A model generated the notes under the pieces. It ran no database searches. It worked only from the letters and a program-made list of their open reading frames with translations, and had not been told where the DNA came from. Below are positions 25,151-33,269 of a DNA stretch of 64,000 nucleotides, piece after piece. Each line of letters begins with the position of its first letter. The stretch's first letter is position 1. Position numbers and translations under genes: made by a program. The stretch lies in NCBI GenBank assembly GCA_964516135.1, contig CAZEWN010000020.1, positions 1 through 64,000 of the forward strand, written 5' to 3'. The stretch is from 34-65-8 sp964516135 (GTDB taxonomy: Bacteria; Pseudomonadota; Alphaproteobacteria; Sphingomonadales; Sphingomonadaceae).

Positions 25151-25902
25151 CCGCCATCGACTACCAGGCTGGTGCCGGTCATGAGCGCCGAGGCATCTGA
25201 CGCAAGGAACACGACGGCGCCCATAAGATCTTCCACGCATCCGATCCGGCCAAGCTTGATCTTGGCAAGAACGCTCTCCCGGAATCCCGCATCTTCGAAG
25301 AAGGGCCGGGTCATGGGGGTTTCGATGAACGTGGGCGCGATTGTGTTCGAACGGATCCCTTGGGCCGCCAGATCGAGCGCGAAAGCCTTGTTCATCCCCT
25401 CCAACGCCCATTTGGATGCGCAATAGAGCGAACGGTTGGGTCCGCCCACATGGCCCATTTGCGACCCCATGTGGATCAGGCTGCCGCCCTTGCCCTCTGC
25501 CAGCAACGCCCGTGCCGCGCCCTGGGCAACAAAAAAGGCGCTACGTACGTTCAAACCCATCACGGCGTCATAGTCGTCGGGTGTCACGTCCTGCATCGGC
25601 ATCGGGCGATTTGTGCCCGCGTTGTTTACCAGGATATCAAACGCCGCGTGGCTGGCGAAGAACCGCCCTACCGCCGCAATATCGGCGACGTCGAGAATTT
25701 GTGCTTGGGCGCAATGGCCGCTGTCGCGAAGGGCGGCAGCGGCCGTTTCGATCTCATCCGCGCCGCGCGCCACCATGGTCACCTCGGCACCCGCTTGCGC
25801 CAGGGCGGCGGCGGCCGCGAGGCCGATCCCCCGCCCCGCTCCGGTCACCAGGGCGCGCTTCCGATCGAGCCGGAAACTGGGCGTGCACGGGATCGTGGTC
25901 AC
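25135..25902 (-). CDS. Short-chain dehydrogenase/reductase
   Basis: A 255-residue classical SDR with TGAGRGIG at about residue 18, NNAGTNRP, MGSQMGHVGGPNRSLYCASK (catalytic serine, tyrosine and lysine all present) and the C-terminal VVDGGW. The start is GTG at 25902, overlapping the stop of the HisD-like gene as GTGA; the open frame upstream of this only overlaps that gene. It resembles gluconate/2-deoxy-sugar dehydrogenases in general pattern, but the substrate is unknown. It probably oxidises an alcohol intermediate of the pathway encoded by this locus. Confidence 0.82.
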   Translation of the reverse strand: MTTIPCTPSFRLDRKRALVTGAGRGIGLAAAAALAQAGAEVTMVARGADEIETAAAALRDSGHCAQAQILDVADIAAVGRFFASHAAFDILVNNAGTNRPMPMQDVTPDDYDAVMGLNVRSAFFVAQGAARALLAEGKGGSLIHMGSQMGHVGGPNRSLYCASKWALEGMNKAFALDLAAQGIRSNTIAPTFIETPMTRPFFEDAGFRESVLAKIKLGRIGCVEDLMGAVVFLASDASALMTGTSLVVDGGWTAD

Positions 25903-27236
25903 AGTGTTTCCATCGGCTCCGCCGAACCTGCGTAAGGCACGTTGCGCCCGCCATACCGACGCACCCGGATGTTGGCCTGTTCGCCGTGCCCGGCGAAGCC
26001 CTCCAGCGCGCACAGGCGGCTGCAGTATTCACCGATCATCGTCGCCGCAGCGTCGCTGTTGATCCGTTGGTAGGTGCAGGTCTTGAGAAACTTGCCGACC
26101 CAAAGACCACCGGTGTAGCGCGCCGCCTTGCGGGTCGGCAGGGTGTGGTTCGTCCCGATCACCTTGTCGCCGTAGGCGACATTGGTGCGCGGCCCCAGGA
26201 ACAGCGCGCCATAATTTGTCAGGTTGTCGAGGAAATAATCCGGATCGCGGGTCATCACCTGCACATGTTCATTGGCATATTCGTCCGCGATGGCCAGCAT
26301 TTCGGCCTCATCTTCGCACACGATTATTTCGCCATATTTTTCCCATGCCTGGCGCGCGATCGGCGCCGTGGGCAGGATCTCGAGCAACCGTTCGACCTCG
26401 CGCATGGTGTCCTCAGCCAGCTTGCGCGAGTTGGTGATGAGGATCGCCGGACTGTCCGGCCCGTGTTCGGCTTGTCCCAACAGATCCGTCGCACAGATTT
26501 CACCGTCGACGGTTTCGTCGGCAATCACCATGGTTTCGGTCGGGCCAGCGAACAGGTCGATGCCGACGCGCCCGAACAGCTGCCGCTTCGCTTCGGCGAC
26601 GAAAGCGTTGCCCGGCCCCACCAGCATGTCGACCGGTGCGATCGACGCTGTGCCGAGCGCCATCGCCCCGATGGCCTGTATCCCGCCCAGCGCGTAAATC
26701 TCATCCGCCCCCGCCAGAGCCTGTGCCGCGACGATCGCGGGCGCTGGCCTGCCTTCGAACGGGGGCGCGCAGGTGATCACGCGCTTGACCCCAGCCACCT
26801 TTGCCGTGATCACGCTCATGTGCGCGCTGGCGAGCAGCGGGTACTTACCGCCTGGCACATAGCAACCCGCGCCATTCACCGGGATGTGCTTGTGGCCCAG
26901 CACGACCCCGGGAAGGGTTTCGACTTCCACTTCGAGCATTGAATCGCGCTGGATCTGGGCGAAGTTGCGGACCTGGGCCTGGGCGAATTCGATGTCTTTC
27001 AAGGCCTGCGGCGAGAGCTGGTCGACACATGCGTCGATCTCCGCCTGCGTGAGCCGGTAATCGTCGCGATCCCATCCGTCGAACCGGACGGACAGTTCAC
27101 GCACCGCCGCATCACCGCGAGCCGCGATGTCGGCCAGGGTCGCTTCCACCGTGTCGCGAACCTGCCGGTCGATGTCGGCGCGAACCTCGCTCGAGGCGCC
27201 CCGCTTGAGCCAATTTGCCATACGAGTGAACTCCAT
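25899..27236 (-). CDS. Histidinol dehydrogenase-like alcohol dehydrogenase
   Basis: A 445-residue member of the histidinol dehydrogenase superfamily, closest in pattern to the catabolic branch that includes sulfopropanediol 3-dehydrogenase (HpsN). GAGCYVPGGKYPLLASAHM, DLFAGPTETMVIAD and LLGQAEHGPDSPA are recognisable, and the glutamate/histidine pair lies in NEHVQVMTRD. There are no histidine biosynthesis genes nearby, so a catabolic NAD-dependent oxidation of a diol or alcohol to an acid is likely. The ATG at 27236 overlaps the MFS stop as TGATG. The actual substrate is not decided by sequence. Confidence 0.8.
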   Translation of the reverse strand: MEFTRMANWLKRGASSEVRADIDRQVRDTVEATLADIAARGDAAVRELSVRFDGWDRDDYRLTQAEIDACVDQLSPQALKDIEFAQAQVRNFAQIQRDSMLEVEVETLPGVVLGHKHIPVNGAGCYVPGGKYPLLASAHMSVITAKVAGVKRVITCAPPFEGRPAPAIVAAQALAGADEIYALGGIQAIGAMALGTASIAPVDMLVGPGNAFVAEAKRQLFGRVGIDLFAGPTETMVIADETVDGEICATDLLGQAEHGPDSPAILITNSRKLAEDTMREVERLLEILPTAPIARQAWEKYGEIIVCEDEAEMLAIADEYANEHVQVMTRDPDYFLDNLTNYGALFLGPRTNVAYGDKVIGTNHTLPTRKAARYTGGLWVGKFLKTCTYQRINSDAAATMIGEYCSRLCALEGFAGHGEQANIRVRRYGGRNVPYAGSAEPMETL

Positions 27237-28528
27237 CAGTTTGGCGCGCGGCGCACCACAGTTTCGGGAATCATTCGCCAGATGACCGCGGCCGCCAGGA
27301 AGCTGACGGACGCGAGACACATGACGGGCGCGAGGCCGAAAGCTTCCGCCAACGGCGCGGTGATCAGCGGCGCGGTCATCGAGATTATCCGGCCCCAGTT
27401 GAATATTGAGGCGGCAGTCGAACGCAGGTGGGGCGGGTAAAGCTCCGACAGCCATGGCCCCCAGATGGCGCTGCACGACAGCATCACCCCGTAAACGAAC
27501 CCCGTCACCTCCAGCGCGGTTACCGGCAATGGCGCGAACAGGTACACCGGGATAAGGGCGGCCGCGATGACGAAGCCGGTCGCGGCGGCGCGGCGACCGA
27601 GCCGATCGCTGAGCCAGCCCCAGATCAGCCCGCCAATCGCCGCCCCGATGAACTGCCAGCCCAACACGTCGCCGATGACAGTATCAGGGATGCCACGTTC
27701 GGTGCGGAGGTAGGTGGAAGCCCAGCCGGTGAAGGCCTGGTACGCGAAGAAGTTGAGGCCCGTCATGGTCGCGAGCAGGATCGTCTGCCGCGCCACGCCT
27801 GGCCGGAACAATTCGGCGATGGGCAATTTCGCCTCGGCCGTGGCCTGGCCGCCGACGAGTCCGTCCATCGGGACAAGACGGCGATCATCGGGAATTGCCC
27901 AGAGCGCGAATATCGCGAGCACCACAGGAATGGCGCCCGCCCAGAGCAGCATTGTCCAGTCATAGCCTGCGCGGAACGCGGCGGCGGATAGGAATCCCAG
28001 CGCTGCCACGGCGAGGTTGTAGGTTCCCATCACGACGCCGGAAATCACCCCGCGAACGTCGCGCGCGAACAACCCGGAGTAAATGCCCACCGCGATCGGG
28101 AACATGGAACCCATGAAAAAGCCAAGGAATACCCGTTGGGCGACAAGCCCGGCGAAACTGGTCACGATCAGTCCGGCCAGAAGCCCGCTGCCATAGCCAA
28201 TCATCGTGATCACCAGCGCGTTGCGGCGACCGATCTTGTCGGCGATCTGGCCCATGATCACCGCCCCGGCAATCGCGCCGACCGACTGGAGCGTGTAGAG
28301 CGAGCCCGATTGCGTCAGGTCAAGCTGGAGCGATTCCTGGATGTACGGTCGCAGGATGTCGACGGTATTCCACGACCAGGCATAGAAGAAATAGCCGACC
28401 AGCAGGAACGACAGCGCACCGATCCGGCGCGAGGCGGACATCGCATCAGCCCGTAACCAGCCCGAGGGCGTCTCAACCTCAGACACGGCGGGCGCGGTGG
28501 CCGCTTCGAGGCCTAGCCCGGCCTTCAC
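27236..28528 (-). CDS. MFS transporter
   Basis: A 430-residue transporter with about 12 transmembrane helices. The MFS signature between helices 2 and 3 is present (GQIADKIGRRNALV) with a repeat in the second half (WGWLSDRLGRRAAAT). It most resembles the sugar or aromatic-acid branches. It starts with GTG at 28528, overlapping the stop of the NTF2-like gene as GTGA, and is coupled to the HisD-like gene. It probably imports the operon's substrate across the inner membrane after the TonB receptor has moved it across the outer one. Confidence 0.85.
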   Translation of the reverse strand: MKAGLGLEAATAPAVSEVETPSGWLRADAMSASRRIGALSFLLVGYFFYAWSWNTVDILRPYIQESLQLDLTQSGSLYTLQSVGAIAGAVIMGQIADKIGRRNALVITMIGYGSGLLAGLIVTSFAGLVAQRVFLGFFMGSMFPIAVGIYSGLFARDVRGVISGVVMGTYNLAVAALGFLSAAAFRAGYDWTMLLWAGAIPVVLAIFALWAIPDDRRLVPMDGLVGGQATAEAKLPIAELFRPGVARQTILLATMTGLNFFAYQAFTGWASTYLRTERGIPDTVIGDVLGWQFIGAAIGGLIWGWLSDRLGRRAAATGFVIAAALIPVYLFAPLPVTALEVTGFVYGVMLSCSAIWGPWLSELYPPHLRSTAASIFNWGRIISMTAPLITAPLAEAFGLAPVMCLASVSFLAAAVIWRMIPETVVRRAPN

Positions 28529-29505
28529 TTGCCGTTTCCTTCACCGCGCGAGACCCGCATGCGCGCAAACACATCGACGCCCAATTGCCGGAGCAGGTCC
28601 GGGATATCGATGAATACCCAGTTCTCGGCGAGCAGGTCGCCATCACGGCGCCAGAAATCCATTACCCGCATCGTCACGGCCCTGTTGGTCGCCGCCAGGC
28701 CCAGCCAATCGCCCCCGCTGTGCGTCGCGCGGATGCTTGGCCATCCGGCCGAAGCGACGTAATCGCCCGCTCCTATCCGGCAGACATGATTGCCGCCAAC
28801 CCTGTCGGGAAATGCGGCCAGGAAGGGGCGTTGGTGGCCACGTTCATAGTCGGCATGGCCACAAAATACCCCGATCGGGGCAGGGCCGTACCACCAGAAG
28901 TCTGAATGCCAGAAATCAATCATCCGCATGCTGGCGAGGTCCTGCCCGTCGAACCGCATGAGGCCGGCGATCATCGCCTCGACCAATTCCAGCGACTGCG
29001 TTCCATCGCCTTCGGGCCGAATTCCGTCGGCTGTTTCCGGTCCGGGGCTCCGCCATACCGGGCCAAGCGGTGCCGCCAGTGGCCAGGCGCCTGCTTGCAT
29101 CATCAGCCCCGGCAGGTCGAGCAACAGGTATGTTTCGGCCAAAGCGCCCCCGTCCCACCGATCGACCCGGGCGAAGCGCAAATATGCCACGCGCCGCGTT
29201 GCCGGGATCGACCACAGGTCGTTTGCGAACACGCCCGAGATGTGGCCGGTCGCGGCTGTCCAGGCTTGGTCGCGCCAGCGCCCTTCCAACAGGATGTCTA
29301 GGCGCTCCCGCCCATGCACAAAGGCGCGGGACAGCGGCTCGATCAAGCGAACCCGCACGTCCGCCCCCGAAAGCGAGTCGAGCGGCGCACAGGCGTGTAC
29401 CGGCCCACCCGATGTCAACGTGCTCGTGCTTCCCAGTAGCGATGCCCCCCGGATTAGCCCGGCCGCTCGATCCCGATCGTGAAAAGTATGATCCACCCGC
29501 AGCAT
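28525..29505 (-). CDS. NTF2/SnoaL-like protein with two domains
   Basis: A protein of about 326 residues. The C-terminal half (MRMIDFWHSDFWWYGPAPIG, then RVMDFWRRDGDLLAENWVF) has the cone-shaped NTF2/SnoaL-like pattern; the N-terminal half appears to be a second, more divergent copy. SnoaL-like proteins are cyclases, hydrolases, isomerases or ligand binders. The start is ATG at 29505 or GTG at 29496; a much longer open frame upstream is only the antisense of the bicupin gene. It is the first gene of the minus-strand operon, and its promoter is shared with the divergent bicupin operon. Confidence 0.65.
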   Translation of the reverse strand: MLRVDHTFHDRDRAAGLIRGASLLGSTSTLTSGGPVHACAPLDSLSGADVRVRLIEPLSRAFVHGRERLDILLEGRWRDQAWTAATGHISGVFANDLWSIPATRRVAYLRFARVDRWDGGALAETYLLLDLPGLMMQAGAWPLAAPLGPVWRSPGPETADGIRPEGDGTQSLELVEAMIAGLMRFDGQDLASMRMIDFWHSDFWWYGPAPIGVFCGHADYERGHQRPFLAAFPDRVGGNHVCRIGAGDYVASAGWPSIRATHSGGDWLGLAATNRAVTMRVMDFWRRDGDLLAENWVFIDIPDLLRQLGVDVFARMRVSRGEGNGK

Positions 29506-29522
29506 CTCCCCGCCGTGCCATA

Positions 29523-29538
29523 TTGACTTCGAATGCAA
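29523..29538. promoter_or_regulatory. Candidate LacI-family operator in the divergent promoter
   Basis: TTGACTTCGAATGCAA matches 14 of 16 positions of the palindrome TTGCATTCGAATGCAA found at the TonB-receptor promoter. It lies in the 84-base gap between two divergent operons, so one regulator could control both. The LacI gene of the locus is the natural candidate. Confidence 0.65.
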
Positions 29539-29589
29539 CGAACGGCAAGCTTCAATTGCCGTGGCCGTTTCCGGGGGAGTTGCCAGACA

Positions 29590-30561
29590 ATGCAGACCGA
29601 GCCCGCAGCCGCGCCCATGCCAGTCGCACTGGCTGACCGGATCGTCCGTTATGCCGATCTGGTTCCGTGCCGGAATGCGTTCATCGACACGCGAACGCCC
29701 GGCTCGGAAGAGAAGGAGAACTTCACCATCATCGGCCCCGGCGTGTCGGAAAACGCCGAGCAGCACGTTCACATCACCGAGGCGCATGGATTCAATGTGG
29801 GCGGCGCTCGCCAGCCTCCGGGCTGCGTCAATTCGCAACACAGCCACGATACCGCCGAAACATTCGTGGTGCACAGCGGCGAATGGCGCTTCACCTTTGG
29901 CGAGCATGGGGAGGATTCGGCGATTGTCGGCCGCCCCGGCGATATCGTCTCGTTCCCGACGCACGCATTTCGCGGTTTCGAGAATATCGGGGACGATGCG
30001 GGTTTCCTGTGGTCGGTGCTGGGCGGCGATGACCCCGGCCGGGTCATGTGGGCACCGCGGGTGTTCGAACTGGCGCGCGACTATGGCCTGGTGCTGCTCG
30101 AAAACGGCGCTCTGGTTGATGAACGCGCGGGGCAGCGCGCGCCAGAAGGCGTCGCTCCGATGACTCCCACCACACCGGCGCAGGTCGCGGCGCTTCACCG
30201 GGTGGCACAAGGCGATGCCGATACGTTGATCGTGCGCGCCGACGATTCCCAAGGGTCGCATGTCGTCGCCCCTGGTGTGGCGATGATGCGGGTGATCGGC
30301 GCGGGCGGCGCCTTCGCCTGGGATCACGGCTTCACCGTCGATCGCATTACCATCAAGCGAGACAAGCGTTGGCGGTCAACGGCAAGCGACCGACCGCATG
30401 TGGCATTCATTCAGCGCGGCACCGTCCGGATAACTGTCGACGGAGCCATTGCCACGCTCGCCGCCGGCGATACCATCACATTCCCGCGTGGTTCGGAGCA
30501 CAGCATCGAAGCGAGCGAGACGGAGGCGATCGTGTTCTCAGTGATGGGCGAGGCGGCATGA
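29590..30561 (+). CDS. Two-domain cupin protein
   Basis: A 323-residue protein with two cupin domains. The first has NSQHSHDTAETFVVHSGEW and GDIVSFPTHAFRGFEN (histidines and glutamate for a metal); the second has HVAFIQRGTVRITVDGA and GDTITFPRGSEHSI. This two-domain layout is seen in quercetinases, gentisate dioxygenases and sugar isomerases. The ATG at 29590 has GGGGGAG upstream. It opens the plus-strand operon, and its stop overlaps the next start as ATGA. The reaction is unknown; ring or carbon-carbon cleavage is one possibility. Confidence 0.7.
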   Translation: MQTEPAAAPMPVALADRIVRYADLVPCRNAFIDTRTPGSEEKENFTIIGPGVSENAEQHVHITEAHGFNVGGARQPPGCVNSQHSHDTAETFVVHSGEWRFTFGEHGEDSAIVGRPGDIVSFPTHAFRGFENIGDDAGFLWSVLGGDDPGRVMWAPRVFELARDYGLVLLENGALVDERAGQRAPEGVAPMTPTTPAQVAALHRVAQGDADTLIVRADDSQGSHVVAPGVAMMRVIGAGGAFAWDHGFTVDRITIKRDKRWRSTASDRPHVAFIQRGTVRITVDGAIATLAAGDTITFPRGSEHSIEASETEAIVFSVMGEAA

Positions 30562-31619
30562 CCGTTCCCGGCGTTTCCGGCCGCGACATATCGGAGATGC
30601 TCACACCGCAAGGTTCACGGCGCCAGCCCCTGGACGGGTTCGATCCGGACTATGCCGATATCGTGGATTACATCATCCGCTGCACCCACCGAATCTGGGA
30701 ACAGAAGGACATCGGCCTGATCGAAACGCATTATGCTGATTGCATTCGAATGCATTTGATGACTGGTCCTATCGACGGCGCCGATGGCGTGGTTGCCAAC
30801 ACGATCCGCACCCTGGCGGCATTTCCGGACCGGACGCTGGTCGGGGAGGCGGTGATCTGGTCGGATGAGGGCAATCAGACCTATCTGTCGTCGCATCGCA
30901 TCACGTCGAGCGGGACCAATCTCGGCCCCTCTGACTTCGGACCGGCGACAGGACGCCGGGTTCAGTTCACCACCGTGGCCGACTGTCTGTGCCGCGCGAA
31001 CGAGATCATTGAAGAATGGCTGGTGCGCGACAATAGCGCGCTGGTCATCGGTCTCGGCCTGTCACCGCGCGCGGTTGCCCGCGAACAGGCGCTCGGGGAC
31101 GCCAACGATGGGAAGCCAGCGCCCTGGCGCGCGGCGGCGATGGACCGGGTACTCACGGGCCCCAGCACTCCCTTCCCCCGCGCAGGCCTGCCTTCGCCTG
31201 ACAATCCGGAGACATTCGCACGCGCGCTGTTCGACCAGGCCTGGAACCACCGGCGCTTTGCCCGGCTGCGTGAAGCCTATTGCCCGGCGGCTAACGTCCA
31301 GGTGCCGGGCGGCCGATCGCTGTTCGGCCATGGAGAAGTGACTGGCTGGGCAACTGCTGTGATCGCCACATTCGGCAATGCGCGGTTCCGCGTGGACCAT
31401 GTTGCGGCGGTGGACGGGCCAAATGGCATCCGCGATGTCGCGGTGCGCTGGGAAATGGCCGCAACGCACGATGGCAGCGCGCTTTACGGGCCGCCCACGG
31501 GCCGACCGGTCTATCTTCTTGCCGTGACCCACTGGCGCATCCTTGATGGCCGGATAATCGACGAGGTGACTGTTTTCGACGAAATCGCACTGCTGCGCCA
31601 GATCGAGGGGGGACTGTGA
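30558..31619 (+). CDS. NTF2/SnoaL-like protein, two domains
   Basis: A 353-residue protein with two NTF2/SnoaL-like parts: residues 25-150 (DYIIRCTHRIWEQKDIGLIE, ADCIRMHLMTG) and about 215-345 (RFARLREAYCPAANVQVPGG, THWRILDGRIIDEVTVFDE). It is coupled by ATGA to the bicupin gene and by GTGA to the next gene. An internal palindrome at 30740 repeats the LacI operator sequence. The role is unknown, but three related proteins within one locus suggest that they assemble together or act on successive intermediates. Confidence 0.65.
   Translation: MTVPGVSGRDISEMLTPQGSRRQPLDGFDPDYADIVDYIIRCTHRIWEQKDIGLIETHYADCIRMHLMTGPIDGADGVVANTIRTLAAFPDRTLVGEAVIWSDEGNQTYLSSHRITSSGTNLGPSDFGPATGRRVQFTTVADCLCRANEIIEEWLVRDNSALVIGLGLSPRAVAREQALGDANDGKPAPWRAAAMDRVLTGPSTPFPRAGLPSPDNPETFARALFDQAWNHRRFARLREAYCPAANVQVPGGRSLFGHGEVTGWATAVIATFGNARFRVDHVAAVDGPNGIRDVAVRWEMAATHDGSALYGPPTGRPVYLLAVTHWRILDGRIIDEVTVFDEIALLRQIEGGL
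30740..30755. promoter_or_regulatory. Intragenic copy of the operator palindrome
   Basis: TTGCATTCGAATGCAT, inside the NTF2-like coding region, contains the exact 14-base core TGCATTCGAATGCA of the TonB-receptor operator. It could be an auxiliary LacI site for looping or roadblock repression of the plus-strand operon. It encodes DCIRMH, so a chance origin cannot be excluded. Confidence 0.5.
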
Positions 31620-32458
31620 TCACGCTCGCCGAGATGGAATGCCGCTTGCGGGAGACACGCGACCTGTCCGTGCTCGACGAAACGCACCTTCACCGGGCAT
31701 GGCGGGAGGATGCCCTTGGCCGCGTGCGTGGACGGGACCGTCTGCGCGAAGCGGTCCTGGCGTCGCTTGCCGATGAGCAAGCGGGAGCGCCGACGATCGA
31801 GGCGCGGGGCGCGGAGATGATCGCTTTCACCACCATGGGGGGTTGGCGCGGGCATCGCTGGGTCGAGCGCGAAGGCGACCGAATCCTGGGCGAAACCGAA
31901 ATCCTCGACGGTGCCGCACGGTCAGCCGCGCTGGGCCTGGACCTTAACGATGCCGCGCGCGCAAAGGCCGCCAACTGTCCGATGCACGGGCCGTTGGGCG
32001 AACTACGTGCCGGGCTAGGGCAATTGGCAACATCGGAACGACCCGCACTGCCCAGTGGCTTCGCCACGACCGCTGTTGAAGCGGCAACCGCGCTGCACCG
32101 CATCTGGAACGGGCGCGCGATCAATCAGGTGCCGCGGGAATGGCGCGGACCGAGAGAGGCCGGCGAAGACGGCGCCGCGTTCGTCATTGCCCTGCTGACC
32201 GCCCTCCCCGATGCAGTCTGGCTGCCGGTACGGGGCTCTATTCTTGACGACGGCCGGGTAGCGGTGCTGTGGCGCCTTCACGGGCATCACCTCGGCCCGG
32301 GATTTGGCGGGCCAAGCACTCGTCGAGTCCGGCTGATCGGCAGCAGCGTGCTGTCCATGGCCGAAGGAAACATCGCCGCTGAGGACATGCTGGTAGATAC
32401 GCTCGCCATGCGGGCCACCGCGCATCGACCCCTGATCGACTACGGCCCTGCGATGTGA
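31616..32458 (+). CDS. NTF2/SnoaL-like protein
   Basis: A 280-residue protein starting with GTG at 31616, overlapping the preceding stop. The pattern of an early helix (LDETHLHRAWRED), a mid-part ALHRIWNGRAINQVPREWRG and strand-rich segments (AVLWRLHGHHLGPGFG) again fits NTF2-like folds, in a divergent form. It ends the plus-strand operon and is convergent with the aldolase gene 61 bases further on. No catalytic residues can be assigned with confidence. Confidence 0.6.
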   Translation: MITLAEMECRLRETRDLSVLDETHLHRAWREDALGRVRGRDRLREAVLASLADEQAGAPTIEARGAEMIAFTTMGGWRGHRWVEREGDRILGETEILDGAARSAALGLDLNDAARAKAANCPMHGPLGELRAGLGQLATSERPALPSGFATTAVEAATALHRIWNGRAINQVPREWRGPREAGEDGAAFVIALLTALPDAVWLPVRGSILDDGRVAVLWRLHGHHLGPGFGGPSTRRVRLIGSSVLSMAEGNIAAEDMLVDTLAMRATAHRPLIDYGPAM

Positions 32459-32519
32459 CGATGAGCCGGACGTGCGCTGCGCGCACGACGCGTCTGATGC
32501 GACGGCCCTTTGAACCCGG

Positions 32520-33269
32520 TCAGAACCCCGCGGTGGCGCGCGACGCAGCCGCGCCGGCGCGAAGGAATGCGTGGTCGGAGCCTTGCAGGAACAGCCGCGC
32601 GCCCCGGTCACGCCAATGCGCGACATCGCCATCGCGGGGCACGAACATTCCAACCGGTCGCCCGGCGCGGTTCGCCGCGTCAATCACCTTGTCAACGGCG
32701 CCGATCACCGCGGCATCGTCGGGCGAAGTCCCGCCCAGCGCCACGGTGAGATCGATCCGGCCCACGAACAGGCAATCGATCCCCTCGACCGCGGCAATGG
32801 CGTCGATCGCTTCGACCGCTTCGACATCCTCAATCTGGGCAACGACAATCGTCCGTTCGGCGCTGGCCGAAAGATGCCGCTCCATCGGCACGGTTCCATA
32901 TCCCGCCGCGCGCGACGAACCTGCATAGCCGCGCCCACCGCGCCCATAATGCGCTGCCACCACCGCGGCACGCGCCTCCTCCGCCGATCGAACGTGCGGC
33001 AGCAGCACGCCGTCAGCTCCACAATCGAGCGCATTCAGCACATGCTCCGCCGCGCTGGTCGCAGTGCGTACAAGGATGGGCAATCCGCTCGCGCGACCCG
33101 CCATCACGCATATGTCGATTGCCAGCCGATCAAACGGAGCATGCTCGGCGTCGAGACACAGAAGATCCAGCCCGGCGCCGGCCAGGACTTCCACCAGGAT
33201 CGGAGATGGCGTCTTGAGGAAAGTGCCGAACAGCGCATCCCCTGCGGCGATTCGCTGCTTCAGGCCCAT
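32520..33269 (-). CDS. HpcH/HpaI-family aldolase
   Basis: A 249-residue class II pyruvate aldolase. Recognisable are FGTFLKTPSPILVEVLAGAG, LLCLDAEHAPFD (acidic residues near the metal), GADGVLLPHVRSAEEARA and GYAGSSRAAGYG. Family members split 2-keto-3-deoxy or 4-hydroxy-2-keto acids to pyruvate and an aldehyde. The start at 33269 overlaps the end of the MetE-like gene. It is the last gene of the TonB-LacI-hydrolase-MetE-aldolase series and likely makes central metabolites from the pathway's product. Confidence 0.82.
   Translation of the reverse strand: MGLKQRIAAGDALFGTFLKTPSPILVEVLAGAGLDLLCLDAEHAPFDRLAIDICVMAGRASGLPILVRTATSAAEHVLNALDCGADGVLLPHVRSAEEARAAVVAAHYGRGGRGYAGSSRAAGYGTVPMERHLSASAERTIVVAQIEDVEAVEAIDAIAAVEGIDCLFVGRIDLTVALGGTSPDDAAVIGAVDKVIDAANRAGRPVGMFVPRDGDVAHWRDRGARLFLQGSDHAFLRAGAAASRATAGF

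Noticed and set aside
25151..25423. N-terminal extension of the GH32 gene
   Set aside because: It overlaps the SDR gene in another frame; the residues are arginine-rich and unlike GH32.
29506..30327. Long N-terminal extension of the NTF2-like gene at 28525
   Set aside because: It is antisense to the well-supported bicupin gene, and the family-like sequence begins only at about 29505.
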